Source: CAYLUN01 sp964386865 (lineage in GTDB: Bacteria > Verrucomicrobiota > Kiritimatiellia > RFP12 > UBA1067). From it: a stretch of DNA of 64,000 nucleotides. Below are positions 42,794-52,134 of the stretch, in pieces. Position 1 is the stretch's first letter. Each line of letters opens with the position of its first letter. Position numbers and translations under genes: made by a program. Location: contig CAYLUN010000007.1 in NCBI GenBank assembly GCA_964386865.1, forward strand, positions 67,142-131,141, written 5' to 3'. The notes beneath the pieces are model-generated. The model was given only the letters and a program-made list of their open reading frames with translations. It searched no databases and was not told the origin of the DNA.

Positions 42794-45700
42794 TTAGCGG
42801 ATCTTGATTAGCAAGCCGTCAAAGAAGGCCAACCTGACCGATCCGTCGGCCTGATAGAAGAGCTTCCACCGGCTGTCCGTCAGGTTGGTGGACGCGAACG
42901 TGCCGGTGCGCGTGCCGGTGCAGGTCAGGATCGTGTACTGCTTGTGCCGGTCGAGACCGCTCTCATCGACGATCTGCAGGGCGAAGGTGGATAGGTTGAT
43001 GTTGCCTTGCACAGCCAGCACATCGCAGGCGCCGTCTGCGGCCACATCGGCGACGTAGTAGGCCTGGAGCGAACCGCCGGCGCGGAGGCTCATCCCGTAG
43101 GTCTGCGTGCCGATGAGGTATTCGCCGGCAGGGGAGAGCACGGTGCGGAGCGTGCCGTTGGTGATGCCGCCGGTGAGCGAACCCGACGTGTTGACCAGAT
43201 TGGTCAGCGTCAGGCCGTTCAGGTCCAGCGTGCCGCCGGAGAAGGCGAGCGTCGAGCCGGCGGGAAGCGCCAGCGCGGTGTTCAGCTTCAGCGTGCCGGC
43301 GGCCAGGGTCGTCGCGCCGCCGTAGGTGTTGGTGCCCGTCAGTGTCAGCGTGCCGCTGCCGAGCTTGGTCAGGCCGCCGCTGACGTTGGGGGCGAGCGTG
43401 ACGCCCGTGACGGCGGTCTGCAGGTTGGTGCCGCCGCCGGAGAGGGTGACGGTCGGCAGGGTGGTGTAGCCGTAGCCCGGCGAGGTCATCGTGACGCCGC
43501 TCACGGTGCCGTTGGCGGAGTCGAAGTTCACGATCGCCGTAGCGCCCGTGCCGCCGCCGCCGCTGATGGTCACGAAGGGAGGCCCGATATAACCGCCGCG
43601 CGGCACGATGGTGATGCTGGCCACGCCGTAGCCACCGGGCGCGAGCAGGTTAGCGTTCGCCGTCACGTTCAGGTTGGTCGTGTCGAGCGTCGCGCCGCCG
43701 GCGTAGACGTAGACGGCGTCGAGCGCGCTTACGCCCGTGCCGAACAGGCTGCCGGCCGCGCGGGCGCGCCAGGTGCCGCCGTCGAAGTTGAGGTTCGCAA
43801 TCGAGCCGACGCCGCGGGTGCCCTTGGCGAACTGGTTGGCGGTGAGCAGGCCGCCGTTCAAGTTGACGACCGCGAACATGTTGGTGCGGTGCGCCAGGGT
43901 GAGGTTGCCCGCGACCGTCGCGTCGCCCGCGCCGTCCACCGTGAACTCGGCAAAGCCGCGCCAGGCGCTATTTTCCGAATCCTCGCCGACGTTCATGCCG
44001 ATGAAGGAGTCGAACTTGCCGCCCGTGACGTAGACCACGCCCGTGCCGCCGCGGCTGATGCCGAGCTGGCCGTTGTACTTGTTGGCCTGGCGGAAAAAGC
44101 CGCCGGACTGGTGCAGGATGCCGACGCCCGTGAGGCCGACGCCGACCTGGAAGAAGCCGTTGTTCGTCATCGTGCCGCTGCTCAGCTCGTAGTAGCCGTA
44201 GCCGCTCTGGCCGATGCGCGAGTCGGTGCTCTGGCCGCCCCAGTTGTGGAAGGTGGTGTTGTCGCGCTGGTAGACAGCTCCGTGGCCGCCGTTGTTCGCG
44301 CCGACGACGAACCGGTTCGTGATCATGGCGTTATCTTGCAGGACGAACACGCCGCGGCCGGAGTTGCCAATGGTCATTGTGGGCGTCGTGGTGTTGACGA
44401 TCGGCAGGATGGTGCCCCACGCGGCGTTGCCGCCGAGGGTCATGCGGCCGAACTCGACCGAGCTGTTGCCGATAATCGTGTTCGTGGCGTAAACGTGCGT
44501 GGCCAGGGCGTTGCTGACGAGGAAGTTCGCGTTGCTGATTGTCACGTTGCCGACGCGGTGGTTGCCGGCGCCGTTCATGACCACGTCGCCTTGGTTGAGG
44601 TTCATCGGCCCGTTGAAGGAGGTCGTGCCCGAGAGGGTCAGGGTGTTGTTGCCGTTCTTCGTCAGGGTCATGGGCTGCGTGAGGTTGCCCGGGAAGTCAA
44701 CCGAGGCCGGCGTGGTGTCGAGGACGAGGATCGAGGTGTTTGTCACGAAAAGCGCGTTATCGTGCAGGTCTTTGATCTGCGCGTCCGTCCAGCCCGCCAC
44801 ACCGTCACTGGAGTGCAGCGACAGCGCTGCGCCACCGGCGACCGTCAGCTTGCCCGGGGTGTTGTAGCCGGGCAGCGAGCCCGGATACTTGGCGAACAGC
44901 ACGCCGTTGCTGATGATCGTGCCGGCGCTGTAGGTGTTGTTATCGTTCATCAGCCACAGGATCGTGCCGCCGTTTCCGGCCCTGACAAGCGGGCCTGATC
45001 CGCCGATGCTCCCGGTGACGGTCCAGCTGCAGGGGGATTGACCACCGTTGAAGAACGCCCGTCCGTTCATCGTCACGGGGCCAGCCCAGACGTTGATGTT
45101 GGTGTTGTTGTTGTTGGCGTCGCACGAGCCGCGGAAGAACGAGCCCTCGTTCAGAATGAGCGAGTAGGTGGGCACGAACGGATTGAGCTTGTACAGCTCG
45201 AAGATGGCGCTGTTGTTCACCGTGACGGTGTTCGCGTCAGAGCCGTTAAAGATGCTTGTGGTCTCGAAGCGGAACAGCCCTTGGTTGACGACGAAGTGGC
45301 CCGCGCCGGGATTGACCGTGGTGGCGATGATCGCGATTTCGTTCGCGCCGGTCTTGAAGAGCGTGTTGTCGTTCAGATTCAGGACGGGCGTGTTACTGCG
45401 CAGGTCCCAGCGCTTGCTGCCACCGAACGTCGTGTTGCCGGCCAGGGAGACCCGGTTGATGGCGTTCGCCTGCTGTTGCCCGCCGTTACAAACGATCGCA
45501 CCCGCGCCGTCCACGCCGTGTCCGCTGACGACGAACTGCTTGGGCCCCATGTTGAGTACGTCCGCCGCGCGCGTGCCGCCGACCGCCGAATCGCAGGCCA
45601 GGTCGAGGGTTGCCCCGGCAGCGATTGTGACCGTTCCTGCCGTGGCAAGCCCGAACGCGTTATTCTGGTCGGGGCGCAGGACGCCCGCGTTCACGTAGGT

Positions 45701-48700
45701 CGGCCCCGTGTAGGTGTTCGCGCCGAGCAGATGGAGCACGTTGGTGCCGCTCATGGAGAGCGTGCCCGCGCCGCTAATCACGCCGCTCAGCCTCTGGATG
45801 GAGGTGCCGCCAAATTCGAGTTCACCTTCGTTGATCAGGGTCGCGCCGGTGTAGCTGCTGCGGCCGGCGAGCGTGACCTTGCCGGGCCCGTGCTTGGCGA
45901 GCGGGGAGGCGGAGGTGTTGTTGGTGACGCCGGCGTTGAGTGTCAGCACTTTGTCCGCCGACTGGTTAATGAGCGTCAGGCTGCCGCCTGCCGAGGCGGC
46001 CATGACCAGGCCCTGGTTCTCTTCCGTGCCGAGGGTCAGGGACTCCCTCCCGCTCGCGATCATGACTTCAGATATCTGCAAAATCCGGTTGGTCATCGCG
46101 AGGGTAGAGGCAGTCGTGTAGTCTTGCAGGAGCGATTTCAGCGTGTGCGTCGGTGCGCCGGCAAGGGAGATGGGGCCGTCGTCGCCCAAGCTGGCGATGC
46201 GGGCGTTGACTGTCGCGTTGCTGACGATGTCATAAGGCCCCAAGGCCGGGATGTCGGTGAAGACGGTGCTGTCGGCTGGGATCACGCCGAGGGTGGTGCT
46301 GTAGGCCGCGAAGTTCGTGGCGTTGTGCGTGGCCCAGAGGCCGATCAGGCCGGCGGGCTGCGCGGTGATGAGCACCTGGTTGCGCTGGTCGGCGTCGCCG
46401 AGGCCCGCGCCGCGGAAGTCGAGCACGCCGCTGCCGGTGCGGCTGAGGGAGGCGAAGGTTACGACGGAGGTGTAGGTGGCGTCGGCCTGCGAGGTGGCGA
46501 CCACGTTCGAGTTGGGGCCGACCGTGAGCGCGCCGGCGGTCTCGGTGAAGTGCGCCGCGCCGCCCGCGTGGGTGAAGAGCAGTTTACCGCCGTTGAGCGT
46601 GATCCCCGACGCGTTGCGCAGGCGGTCGGTGTTGTTGGTCAGCTCGTGGGTGCGCAGTTCCAGCGTGCTGTTACCGGAGAGGGTGAGGCTGCTCGTGCCG
46701 GAGAGCTTGCCGTCGGGGCCAGTCACGACCAGCCGTCCGCCGGTGAGCGCCGTCGCGCCGCTATAGGCGTTCGAGCCGAACAGCGTCCATGTGCTCGTGT
46801 TGGCTTTGGTGAGCGAGAGCGTGTTCAGGCCGTTGCTGATCGAACCGGTGACCGTGTTGCCGGCGCTGATGCCGTCGAGCTGGATCGTCTTGGCGAAGCT
46901 GTTGGAAATGATCGTGATCGTGCCCAACGAGAGGTCTGCCGTCATGGGCAGGAGCGTAGTTGTGCCAGCCTGCCCCGCCATCAAGTTGACGGTCGGACAG
47001 ACGATCGATGGCATGCCGCTGATGACATTCTCGCCATTGGTGATGGTCAGGGGGATGGTGCTGAGGTGCATGAGCCCGAGGGTATGGCTGAGGCCCTCGC
47101 CGGGTGTTTGGCGATTGGATTTGAGGGTTGCCGTCGCACCCTGGCTCACGGTCAACGTGTAAGGGGGCTCACCCGCGCCGTCGTTGGCAAAGTCGATCGT
47201 GGCCGTCCCGGAGGGGATGCCGATGCGCGTGTCGACGGTGCCCAGCGCGCTCGGGTGCCCGGCGACGAGCGTGCCGCCCATGATGGTGACTCCGCCGGTG
47301 AAGGTGTTGGCGTTGGAGAGCTTCCAGGTTCCAGACCCTGCCTTTGTGACGAAAATCATGGCGTTGGGGCTGTTGGAAATGACTCCGGCGAACTCGCCGA
47401 TGCCTACCGTGGAGCCCTGCAAGGTGAAGGTCTTGTTGGTGTTGGGGCTCGAGAACTGCACGCCGCCGGTGAGCGTGAACGTATTGGTGCCCGACATGTC
47501 GAGCGTGGCGCCGCCTGCGTTGCCGGCGAAGTCGATCGCCCGATCCGAGGTGTCGCCCATGCCGAAATAGGTCAGCGTTCCGGTACTGCCCCAGAGCCCC
47601 AGCTTGATCGCGCCGGTTGCGGGTGTGGTCGGCGCGCCGAGCGGGCTGCTGGCCGCGCCGACGTTCTTGATGGAGGGCGTGCGCAGGGTGCCGGCGGAGA
47701 CCCAGGTCTGGCCCTGATACGTGTTATCTCCGAGCAACACCAGCGTTTGGGTGCCGACTTTGCGGACGAGCCGCGGCACGCCGTTGCGGTCGCTGATGAC
47801 GCCCGAGATGGTGCCGACGCCGGACTCGCTTCCGAGGAGCCCGTCATTCGCCGTGGTGGTGTCGCCGGCGAGCGTGACGGGGCCGGCCCAGACCGCGCCG
47901 TTGTCAATGCGGAACTGGCCGTAAGGTTCGCCGTTGTCGCCGCCGAGCAATACCAGCGAGGCGTTGTGCGTGCCGACGGCGTCGACCCAGAGCGTGCCGT
48001 TGCTCAGGACATTGATCGTGGCGGCGGCGTTATCCAGTCCGCGCATGCGGGCGCGGCCGGCGCCAGCCGCTGCATTGGTTCCGATATTCCAAATGCCTGT
48101 GAAGCCCGAGTAGTCTCCGTTGAGGTCCGTCGTGTTGCTGCCCGTCGACAGCGTGACGTTGTTCGTGCCGGCGCCTGTCAGCGCGGTCGAGAGTCCGGAG
48201 TAGGCGACGTTGCCGGCGGTGAGGTTGAGCGTGGCGTTGTTTTGCACGGGGCCGACGCCGAGGGCATTGACCGCGCTGGCGACAACCGTGCCCTGCTGAA
48301 TGGCTAGGCCTCCGACATGCGTACTTGCACCGGAGAGCGTCAGCGTACCGTTCCCAGTTTTGGTGAGCGAACCGTTGCCGGCGAGGACGCCGGAGTAGGT
48401 CACGTTCGCGTTGTTCTTGCCGACGGTCAAGGCGACGGCGTTGGGCACGGCGTCGTCGTCGTTAAGGCTCAGGGTGAAGGAACCGTTGAGGTTGCCCACT
48501 GCAAAGGTGTGGCCAGGGACCGAGCTGTCGAAGACCGTGCCGGCCGTGGTGAGCGAGCTGTTCTGCAGGGCGTTGCTGTGAGCCAGGATCAGCGAGCCGG
48601 CGCCGACGGCGGTGTCGCCTGAGAAGGTGTTCGCGGTCGCGAGCGTGACGTTCCCGGAACCTGCCTTGCCGAGCTTAGAGGCCGCGCCGTTGTCCGCGAG

Positions 48701-50941
48701 GACGGCGTTAACCGTCAGGGTGTCGGAACCGCTGTTGTTCAACGTGAGCGTGCCGCCGGAGGTGAGGGGGGCGAGCGTGCCGTCGGCGGGCGATACGCCG
48801 ACGGTGACGGCCGCGCGGCCAGCGGGGACGGTGATGCTGCCGGCCTGGAGGGCCTTGCTGGCGGTGTTGATCGTGGCGGGCGTGGCGGTATTCTGGAGGA
48901 GCGAGGCGACGCGCGTGACGTCGGAGTCCATCTCGATCGGCCCGCTGGTGCCGGCCGTAGCGATACGCACGTTGCTGGCCGCGTTGCTGGCGATGGTGGA
49001 GGGGCCGCGGGCCGCGATGTCGGCGAAGGCGGTCGTCGAGTCGGCCGCGTAGACGCCGCGCGCGCTGCTGTAAGCCGCATACTGGGTGCCGTTAAAGGTG
49101 GCCCAGGGGCCGATCAGTCCGTCCGGCTGGCCGGTGATGAAGACGCGGTTACGGTCGCTGTCGCCGAGCCCGGTGCCGGTGAAGTTGACGGTGCCGGCGA
49201 GCACGGCGAGGGAGGCGAAACGCAAGGTGGCGGTCTGGCCGGAGGCGGCCTGGGCAGTGGCGATCGTGCTGGCACCGGCGCTGGCGGTGACTGCACCCGC
49301 GTTTTCGACAAAGTTGGCCGCTCCGCCGTCATTCGAGAAGCGGAGCGTGCCGCCGTTCAGGGTGATGGCGCTGGCGTCGCGCAGGCGGTTGGTGTTGTTG
49401 GCGGCGGCGGTGTTGTCGAGCAGCAGGGTGCCGCCGTTAAGCGTATAGCCGGTGGAGGCGATGATCGTACCGTTCACGCCGGTGAGGGAGAGCGTGCCGG
49501 CGTTGACGGTGGTGGTGCCGGCGTAGGTGTGGTTGGTCGTGAAGAGCCACTTGCCGCTTCCCGACTTGGCGATGGAGTTGGCACCATTGTTGTTGTTGAT
49601 CTGGCCGCTGAACTCGGCGTCGGCCGCGGTGGAGCCCTGTAGCGTGATCGTCTTGGCGCTGCCACCGATCGCCGGGGCGCCGGAGAGGTTGAGGTAGCCG
49701 GTGCCGCCCTGCTCGATGAGGCAACTGGCGTTGAGGGTGAAGGTGCGGTTGGCGGTCTCGCCCGCGCCGGTGTAGAGCAGGCGCGTGCCGGCGTTGGCGA
49801 CGGTGACGGCGCCTTTGCCGAGGCTGCTGGTGGCCGAGCCGTTGTTGCCGACCGTGTTAAAGCTCACGGTGCAGAGGGTGCCGACGTTGAGGGAGGCGAA
49901 GCTGTTGGCGCCGTTGAACGCGTAGGTGCCGGTGCCGGTCCAGAGTTCAACGCCGTTCGGCCCCACCATGTTCGCGTTGAGGGTGAGCGTCTTGCCGGGG
50001 GCGGCGTAGTTGTCGCCGGTCGCGTTGCCGGGGGGGCAGGGCAGCATCGCGATGTAGCCGGGGCCGTTGATCACGGTGTCCTGGTTGGCGATGAGCATCT
50101 GGGTGCCACCATTCGTGAGGGCCAGGCAACTGTCGGCGGTGATGTTGACCACCACGGGGAAGGCGGGGTGGCCGTTGAAGTCGATGCGTTCCACGATGTT
50201 GGTGCCCGAGAGCGTCAGCGCCCGGTCGGTATTCTGATAGAGGTAGAGGATATGGTTCGTGCCGGAGAAGGTCATCGGGCCGTTGACACTCCACACGTTC
50301 GCGAATCGGTTGGAGCCGGTCAGCGTCGTGAGGCCGAGCGTATTGTTGGTGAAGTTGATGCCGCTGCTGCCGTTGGGGCCGATGTTCCCGCTAAAGGTGA
50401 TGGGGCCGGTGCCCAGCGTGATGAGCGTCTTCGTGCCGGCGGTGCCCGTGTTGGTGACCGTGAGGCTGCCGGCCACGGTGAGGGTGACGTTGGCCTTGTC
50501 ATTGCGGAAGTTGTGGGCACTCGTGTTGCGGTCGAAGCCGAGCAGCGACAGGGCATTGATCGTCTGGTTGCTGTTAACCGACGACGAGACGCGTATGATG
50601 CTGTTGTTGGTGAAGAAAAGCGCCTGGGCGTTGGCGCCGCCGCTGCCGATCGTGTAGGCGGCTGCGTTGGCGGTGTCAAAGAAAATGTCTTTGCAACCAA
50701 GCGTGAGACCGGCCACATCGACCTCGGTGCGCCCGTTGCCGCTATTGTTGAAGGTCGCCGTCTGGTCAATGGTCGGATAAGGCTGTGCGGACCAGTTGTA
50801 CGAGTTCGTCCAAAACGCGCTTCCGACAACGGTGTTGGTGCTGTACCAGGTTCCGTTCGCGGCATGGGAGAGGGTCGCCGATAGAACGACACAGAAAACC
50901 ATCATTCGCGCGAGCGAATGGCACACGTCACTCCTAGTCAT
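42794..50941 (-). CDS. Giant autotransporter-associated beta-strand repeat (PATR) protein, no beta-barrel
   Basis: 2715 residues from ATG 50941 (GAGGTG just upstream), with a signal peptide MMVFCVVLSATLSHA. The body is nearly all Gly/Asn/Thr/Ser-rich beta repeats with many PATR units (KSGSGKWLFTTNHTYAGTT, KAGSGNVTLATANTFSG, KVGTQTLVLLGDNTYQG, KLGSGTLTLTGTNTYGG). Two ~280-residue modules (coding about 49445-48612 and 46687-45855) are duplicates. A later stretch has a different repeat (SGGGGTGATA, GYGYTTLPTVTLSGGG). The end (KQYTILTCTG to LLIKIR) resembles that of the 7760 PATR protein and no outer-membrane barrel is present. A large surface fibre is likely. The promoter was not fixed; the upstream 110 bases are AT-rich. 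Confidence 0.85.
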   Translation of the reverse strand: MTRSDVCHSLARMMVFCVVLSATLSHAANGTWYSTNTVVGSAFWTNSYNWSAQPYPTIDQTATFNNSGNGRTEVDVAGLTLGCKDIFFDTANAAAYTIGSGGANAQALFFTNNSIIRVSSSVNSNQTINALSLLGFDRNTSAHNFRNDKANVTLTVAGSLTVTNTGTAGTKTLITLGTGPITFSGNIGPNGSSGINFTNNTLGLTTLTGSNRFANVWSVNGPMTFSGTNHILYLYQNTDRALTLSGTNIVERIDFNGHPAFPVVVNITADSCLALTNGGTQMLIANQDTVINGPGYIAMLPCPPGNATGDNYAAPGKTLTLNANMVGPNGVELWTGTGTYAFNGANSFASLNVGTLCTVSFNTVGNNGSATSSLGKGAVTVANAGTRLLYTGAGETANRTFTLNASCLIEQGGTGYLNLSGAPAIGGSAKTITLQGSTAADAEFSGQINNNNGANSIAKSGSGKWLFTTNHTYAGTTTVNAGTLSLTGVNGTIIASTGYTLNGGTLLLDNTAAANNTNRLRDASAITLNGGTLRFSNDGGAANFVENAGAVTASAGASTIATAQAASGQTATLRFASLAVLAGTVNFTGTGLGDSDRNRVFITGQPDGLIGPWATFNGTQYAAYSSARGVYAADSTTAFADIAARGPSTIASNAASNVRIATAGTSGPIEMDSDVTRVASLLQNTATPATINTASKALQAGSITVPAGRAAVTVGVSPADGTLAPLTSGGTLTLNNSGSDTLTVNAVLADNGAASKLGKAGSGNVTLATANTFSGDTAVGAGSLILAHSNALQNSSLTTAGTVFDSSVPGHTFAVGNLNGSFTLSLNDDDAVPNAVALTVGKNNANVTYSGVLAGNGSLTKTGNGTLTLSGASTHVGGLAIQQGTVVASAVNALGVGPVQNNATLNLTAGNVAYSGLSTALTGAGTNNVTLSTGSNTTDLNGDYSGFTGIWNIGTNAAAGAGRARMRGLDNAAATINVLSNGTLWVDAVGTHNASLVLLGGDNGEPYGQFRIDNGAVWAGPVTLAGDTTTANDGLLGSESGVGTISGVISDRNGVPRLVRKVGTQTLVLLGDNTYQGQTWVSAGTLRTPSIKNVGAASSPLGAPTTPATGAIKLGLWGSTGTLTYFGMGDTSDRAIDFAGNAGGATLDMSGTNTFTLTGGVQFSSPNTNKTFTLQGSTVGIGEFAGVISNSPNAMIFVTKAGSGTWKLSNANTFTGGVTIMGGTLVAGHPSALGTVDTRIGIPSGTATIDFANDGAGEPPYTLTVSQGATATLKSNRQTPGEGLSHTLGLMHLSTIPLTITNGENVISGMPSIVCPTVNLMAGQAGTTTLLPMTADLSLGTITIISNSFAKTIQLDGISAGNTVTGSISNGLNTLSLTKANTSTWTLFGSNAYSGATALTGGRLVVTGPDGKLSGTSSLTLSGNSTLELRTHELTNNTDRLRNASGITLNGGKLLFTHAGGAAHFTETAGALTVGPNSNVVATSQADATYTSVVTFASLSRTGSGVLDFRGAGLGDADQRNQVLITAQPAGLIGLWATHNATNFAAYSTTLGVIPADSTVFTDIPALGPYDIVSNATVNARIASLGDDGPISLAGAPTHTLKSLLQDYTTASTLAMTNRILQISEVMIASGRESLTLGTEENQGLVMAASAGGSLTLINQSADKVLTLNAGVTNNTSASPLAKHGPGKVTLAGRSSYTGATLINEGELEFGGTSIQRLSGVISGAGTLSMSGTNVLHLLGANTYTGPTYVNAGVLRPDQNNAFGLATAGTVTIAAGATLDLACDSAVGGTRAADVLNMGPKQFVVSGHGVDGAGAIVCNGGQQQANAINRVSLAGNTTFGGSKRWDLRSNTPVLNLNDNTLFKTGANEIAIIATTVNPGAGHFVVNQGLFRFETTSIFNGSDANTVTVNNSAIFELYKLNPFVPTYSLILNEGSFFRGSCDANNNNTNINVWAGPVTMNGRAFFNGGQSPCSWTVTGSIGGSGPLVRAGNGGTILWLMNDNNTYSAGTIISNGVLFAKYPGSLPGYNTPGKLTVAGGAALSLHSSDGVAGWTDAQIKDLHDNALFVTNTSILVLDTTPASVDFPGNLTQPMTLTKNGNNTLTLSGTTSFNGPMNLNQGDVVMNGAGNHRVGNVTISNANFLVSNALATHVYATNTIIGNSSVEFGRMTLGGNAAWGTILPIVNTTTPTMTIGNSGRGVFVLQDNAMITNRFVVGANNGGHGAVYQRDNTTFHNWGGQSTDSRIGQSGYGYYELSSGTMTNNGFFQVGVGLTGVGILHQSGGFFRQANKYNGQLGISRGGTGVVYVTGGKFDSFIGMNVGEDSENSAWRGFAEFTVDGAGDATVAGNLTLAHRTNMFAVVNLNGGLLTANQFAKGTRGVGSIANLNFDGGTWRARAAGSLFGTGVSALDAVYVYAGGATLDTTNLNVTANANLLAPGGYGVASITIVPRGGYIGPPFVTISGGGGTGATAIVNFDSANGTVSGVTMTSPGYGYTTLPTVTLSGGGTNLQTAVTGVTLAPNVSGGLTKLGSGTLTLTGTNTYGGATTLAAGTLKLNTALALPAGSTLAFSGGTLDLNGLTLTNLVNTSGSLTGGITNGTLRTVLSPAGEYLIGTQTYGMSLRAGGSLQAYYVADVAADGACDVLAVQGNINLSTFALQIVDESGLDRHKQYTILTCTGTRTGTFASTNLTDSRWKLFYQADGSVRLAFFDGLLIKIR

Positions 50942-51050
50942 AGGCACCTCGCAGAATTTGAACCATTTACGAAAACCACTCAACAGTTATATTTGAAATC
51001 ATATCGCGTTTTGCCCGCCCCGTCAAGGTGCTGGCGCCATCTCGCCGGGG

Positions 51051-51917
51051 CTAGGCGTGGCCGTGGCCGGGGTTCGCGTCGGCGTCGCCCCACGCCAGTC
51101 TCCGCACCTCTCTGGGCGACCGGCCCTGCAGGCGGCGGATGCTGCGCGAGAAGTGAAAGGGATTCTTGAACCCGCACTGATCGGCGATTTCGGCGACGGA
51201 CAGGCCCGTGTCCGTGAGCAGTTCCAGCCCTTTCTCGGCCCTCAGTCGCCAGAGATGCCGCGCGGGGGGTGCGCCTACGGCTGCGGCGAATTTATAGATG
51301 AGCGCGTTGACGGAGCAGCCGGCCGCTCGCTGAGCGCCCGGCAGACAGTCGGAGTCGGCCAGATTGTCCTCCATGTGGCGCAAGGCGCGCGTCACGCAGA
51401 CGTCGCGGCGCGTGGTGGCCGTCGCGTGGGCGGCCATGTTGAGGAACTCCGAGAACAACGCCGCAGCCAGCGTGTCCACCACGTGCCAGGCAGCGGCCGC
51501 TTGCGCGGGGCGCAGGAGAAAGGCGGCGGACACCAGCCGGGTGAAGCACTCGGAAGGGGTGTGGCCGCCGTCGGCGACGTCGTCGAGCGACTGACGCAGC
51601 GTGCGAGGCAGACAGTCCGGCGCCGCCGCGCACCAGAAGTGGTGGGTTTGCGCTTGCCCGTCAAACACGAAGTGCTCGCGGCGGCCTGGCCTGAACAGGT
51701 GCGCCTCACCCACCCGGAGCGTCCGGCTGCACGCGTCGACCCGCACCTCGCAGGAGCCGGAATAGAGCAGGGCCAGCTGGTAATCCCGCTGGACGCGTGG
51801 CCCGCAGTAGCCGCCCGGCTGGTAGCGGACCTGCCCAAACGTCACGTGCTGCGAACGCACGCTGCGTTGCTCCCACTCGATGTTTGCTCCGTCGTAGGCT
51901 TGGTTGCTCGGTTTCAT
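51051..51917 (-). CDS. AraC-family transcriptional regulator with cupin-type N-terminal domain
   Basis: 288 residues from ATG 51917 (MKPSNQAYDG); longer frames upstream run through the promoter region and are unlikely. The N-terminal ~140 residues form an AraC-type sensing domain (YQPGGYCGPRVQRDYQLALLYSGSCEVRV, GEAHLFRPGRREHFVFDG). The C-terminal part has two helix-turn-helix units (CSVNALIYKFAAAVG, LSVAEIADQCGFKNPFHFSRSIRRLQGRSP). It is divergent from the URO-D-like gene at 52135, with a palindrome and promoter between, so it most likely controls that gene and the sugar porter and GH2 gene beyond it. No strong ribosome binding site is seen. Confidence 0.88.
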   Translation of the reverse strand: MKPSNQAYDGANIEWEQRSVRSQHVTFGQVRYQPGGYCGPRVQRDYQLALLYSGSCEVRVDACSRTLRVGEAHLFRPGRREHFVFDGQAQTHHFWCAAAPDCLPRTLRQSLDDVADGGHTPSECFTRLVSAAFLLRPAQAAAAWHVVDTLAAALFSEFLNMAAHATATTRRDVCVTRALRHMEDNLADSDCLPGAQRAAGCSVNALIYKFAAAVGAPPARHLWRLRAEKGLELLTDTGLSVAEIADQCGFKNPFHFSRSIRRLQGRSPREVRRLAWGDADANPGHGHA

Positions 51918-51976
51918 AACGGTGAAAGCGTAGCAGAGGGAGGCGTGGCCGACAATGGCAGTTGTGATGGCGGATA

Positions 51977-51993
51977 TGTTATTTATGATAACA
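51977..51993. promoter_or_regulatory. Palindromic operator candidate in the divergent araC/URO-D intergenic region
   Basis: TGTTAT-TTATG-ATAACA has perfect 6-base arms and a 5-base centre. It ends four bases before a -35 box for the rightward URO-D-like gene and lies 60 bases upstream of the AraC-type regulator's start, a good position for activator or repressor binding. Confidence 0.5.
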
Positions 51994-51997
51994 GGTA

Positions 51998-52026
51998 TTT
52001 TCACGCCGATTGGTAAGCGGTATAGT
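51998..52026 (+). promoter_or_regulatory. Promoter candidate for the URO-D-like / sugar porter / GH2 genes
   Basis: TTTTCA (51998-52003) and TATAGT (52021-52026) are separated by 17 bases. The -10 matches five of six positions, the -35 four of six; a weak -35 beside a palindrome fits an activator-dependent promoter. Confidence 0.48.
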
Positions 52027-52134
52027 ACGGGCATACTGTGACGTGGGGTATACGCGAAGTCGTCTGGGCCGGGCGCCGGTGGAGCGCGCGGGCTCGGTTG
52101 ACAGGACGCGTAGGAAATCGGCAAGGAGACGGGT

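Noticed and set aside
45038..48307. A 1089-codon open frame on the plus strand
   Set aside because: It is entirely antisense to the giant PATR gene, whose frame has a signal peptide and clear repeat units. The plus-strand translation is arginine/glycine/valine-rich with no domain; it is a shadow of GC-rich repeats.
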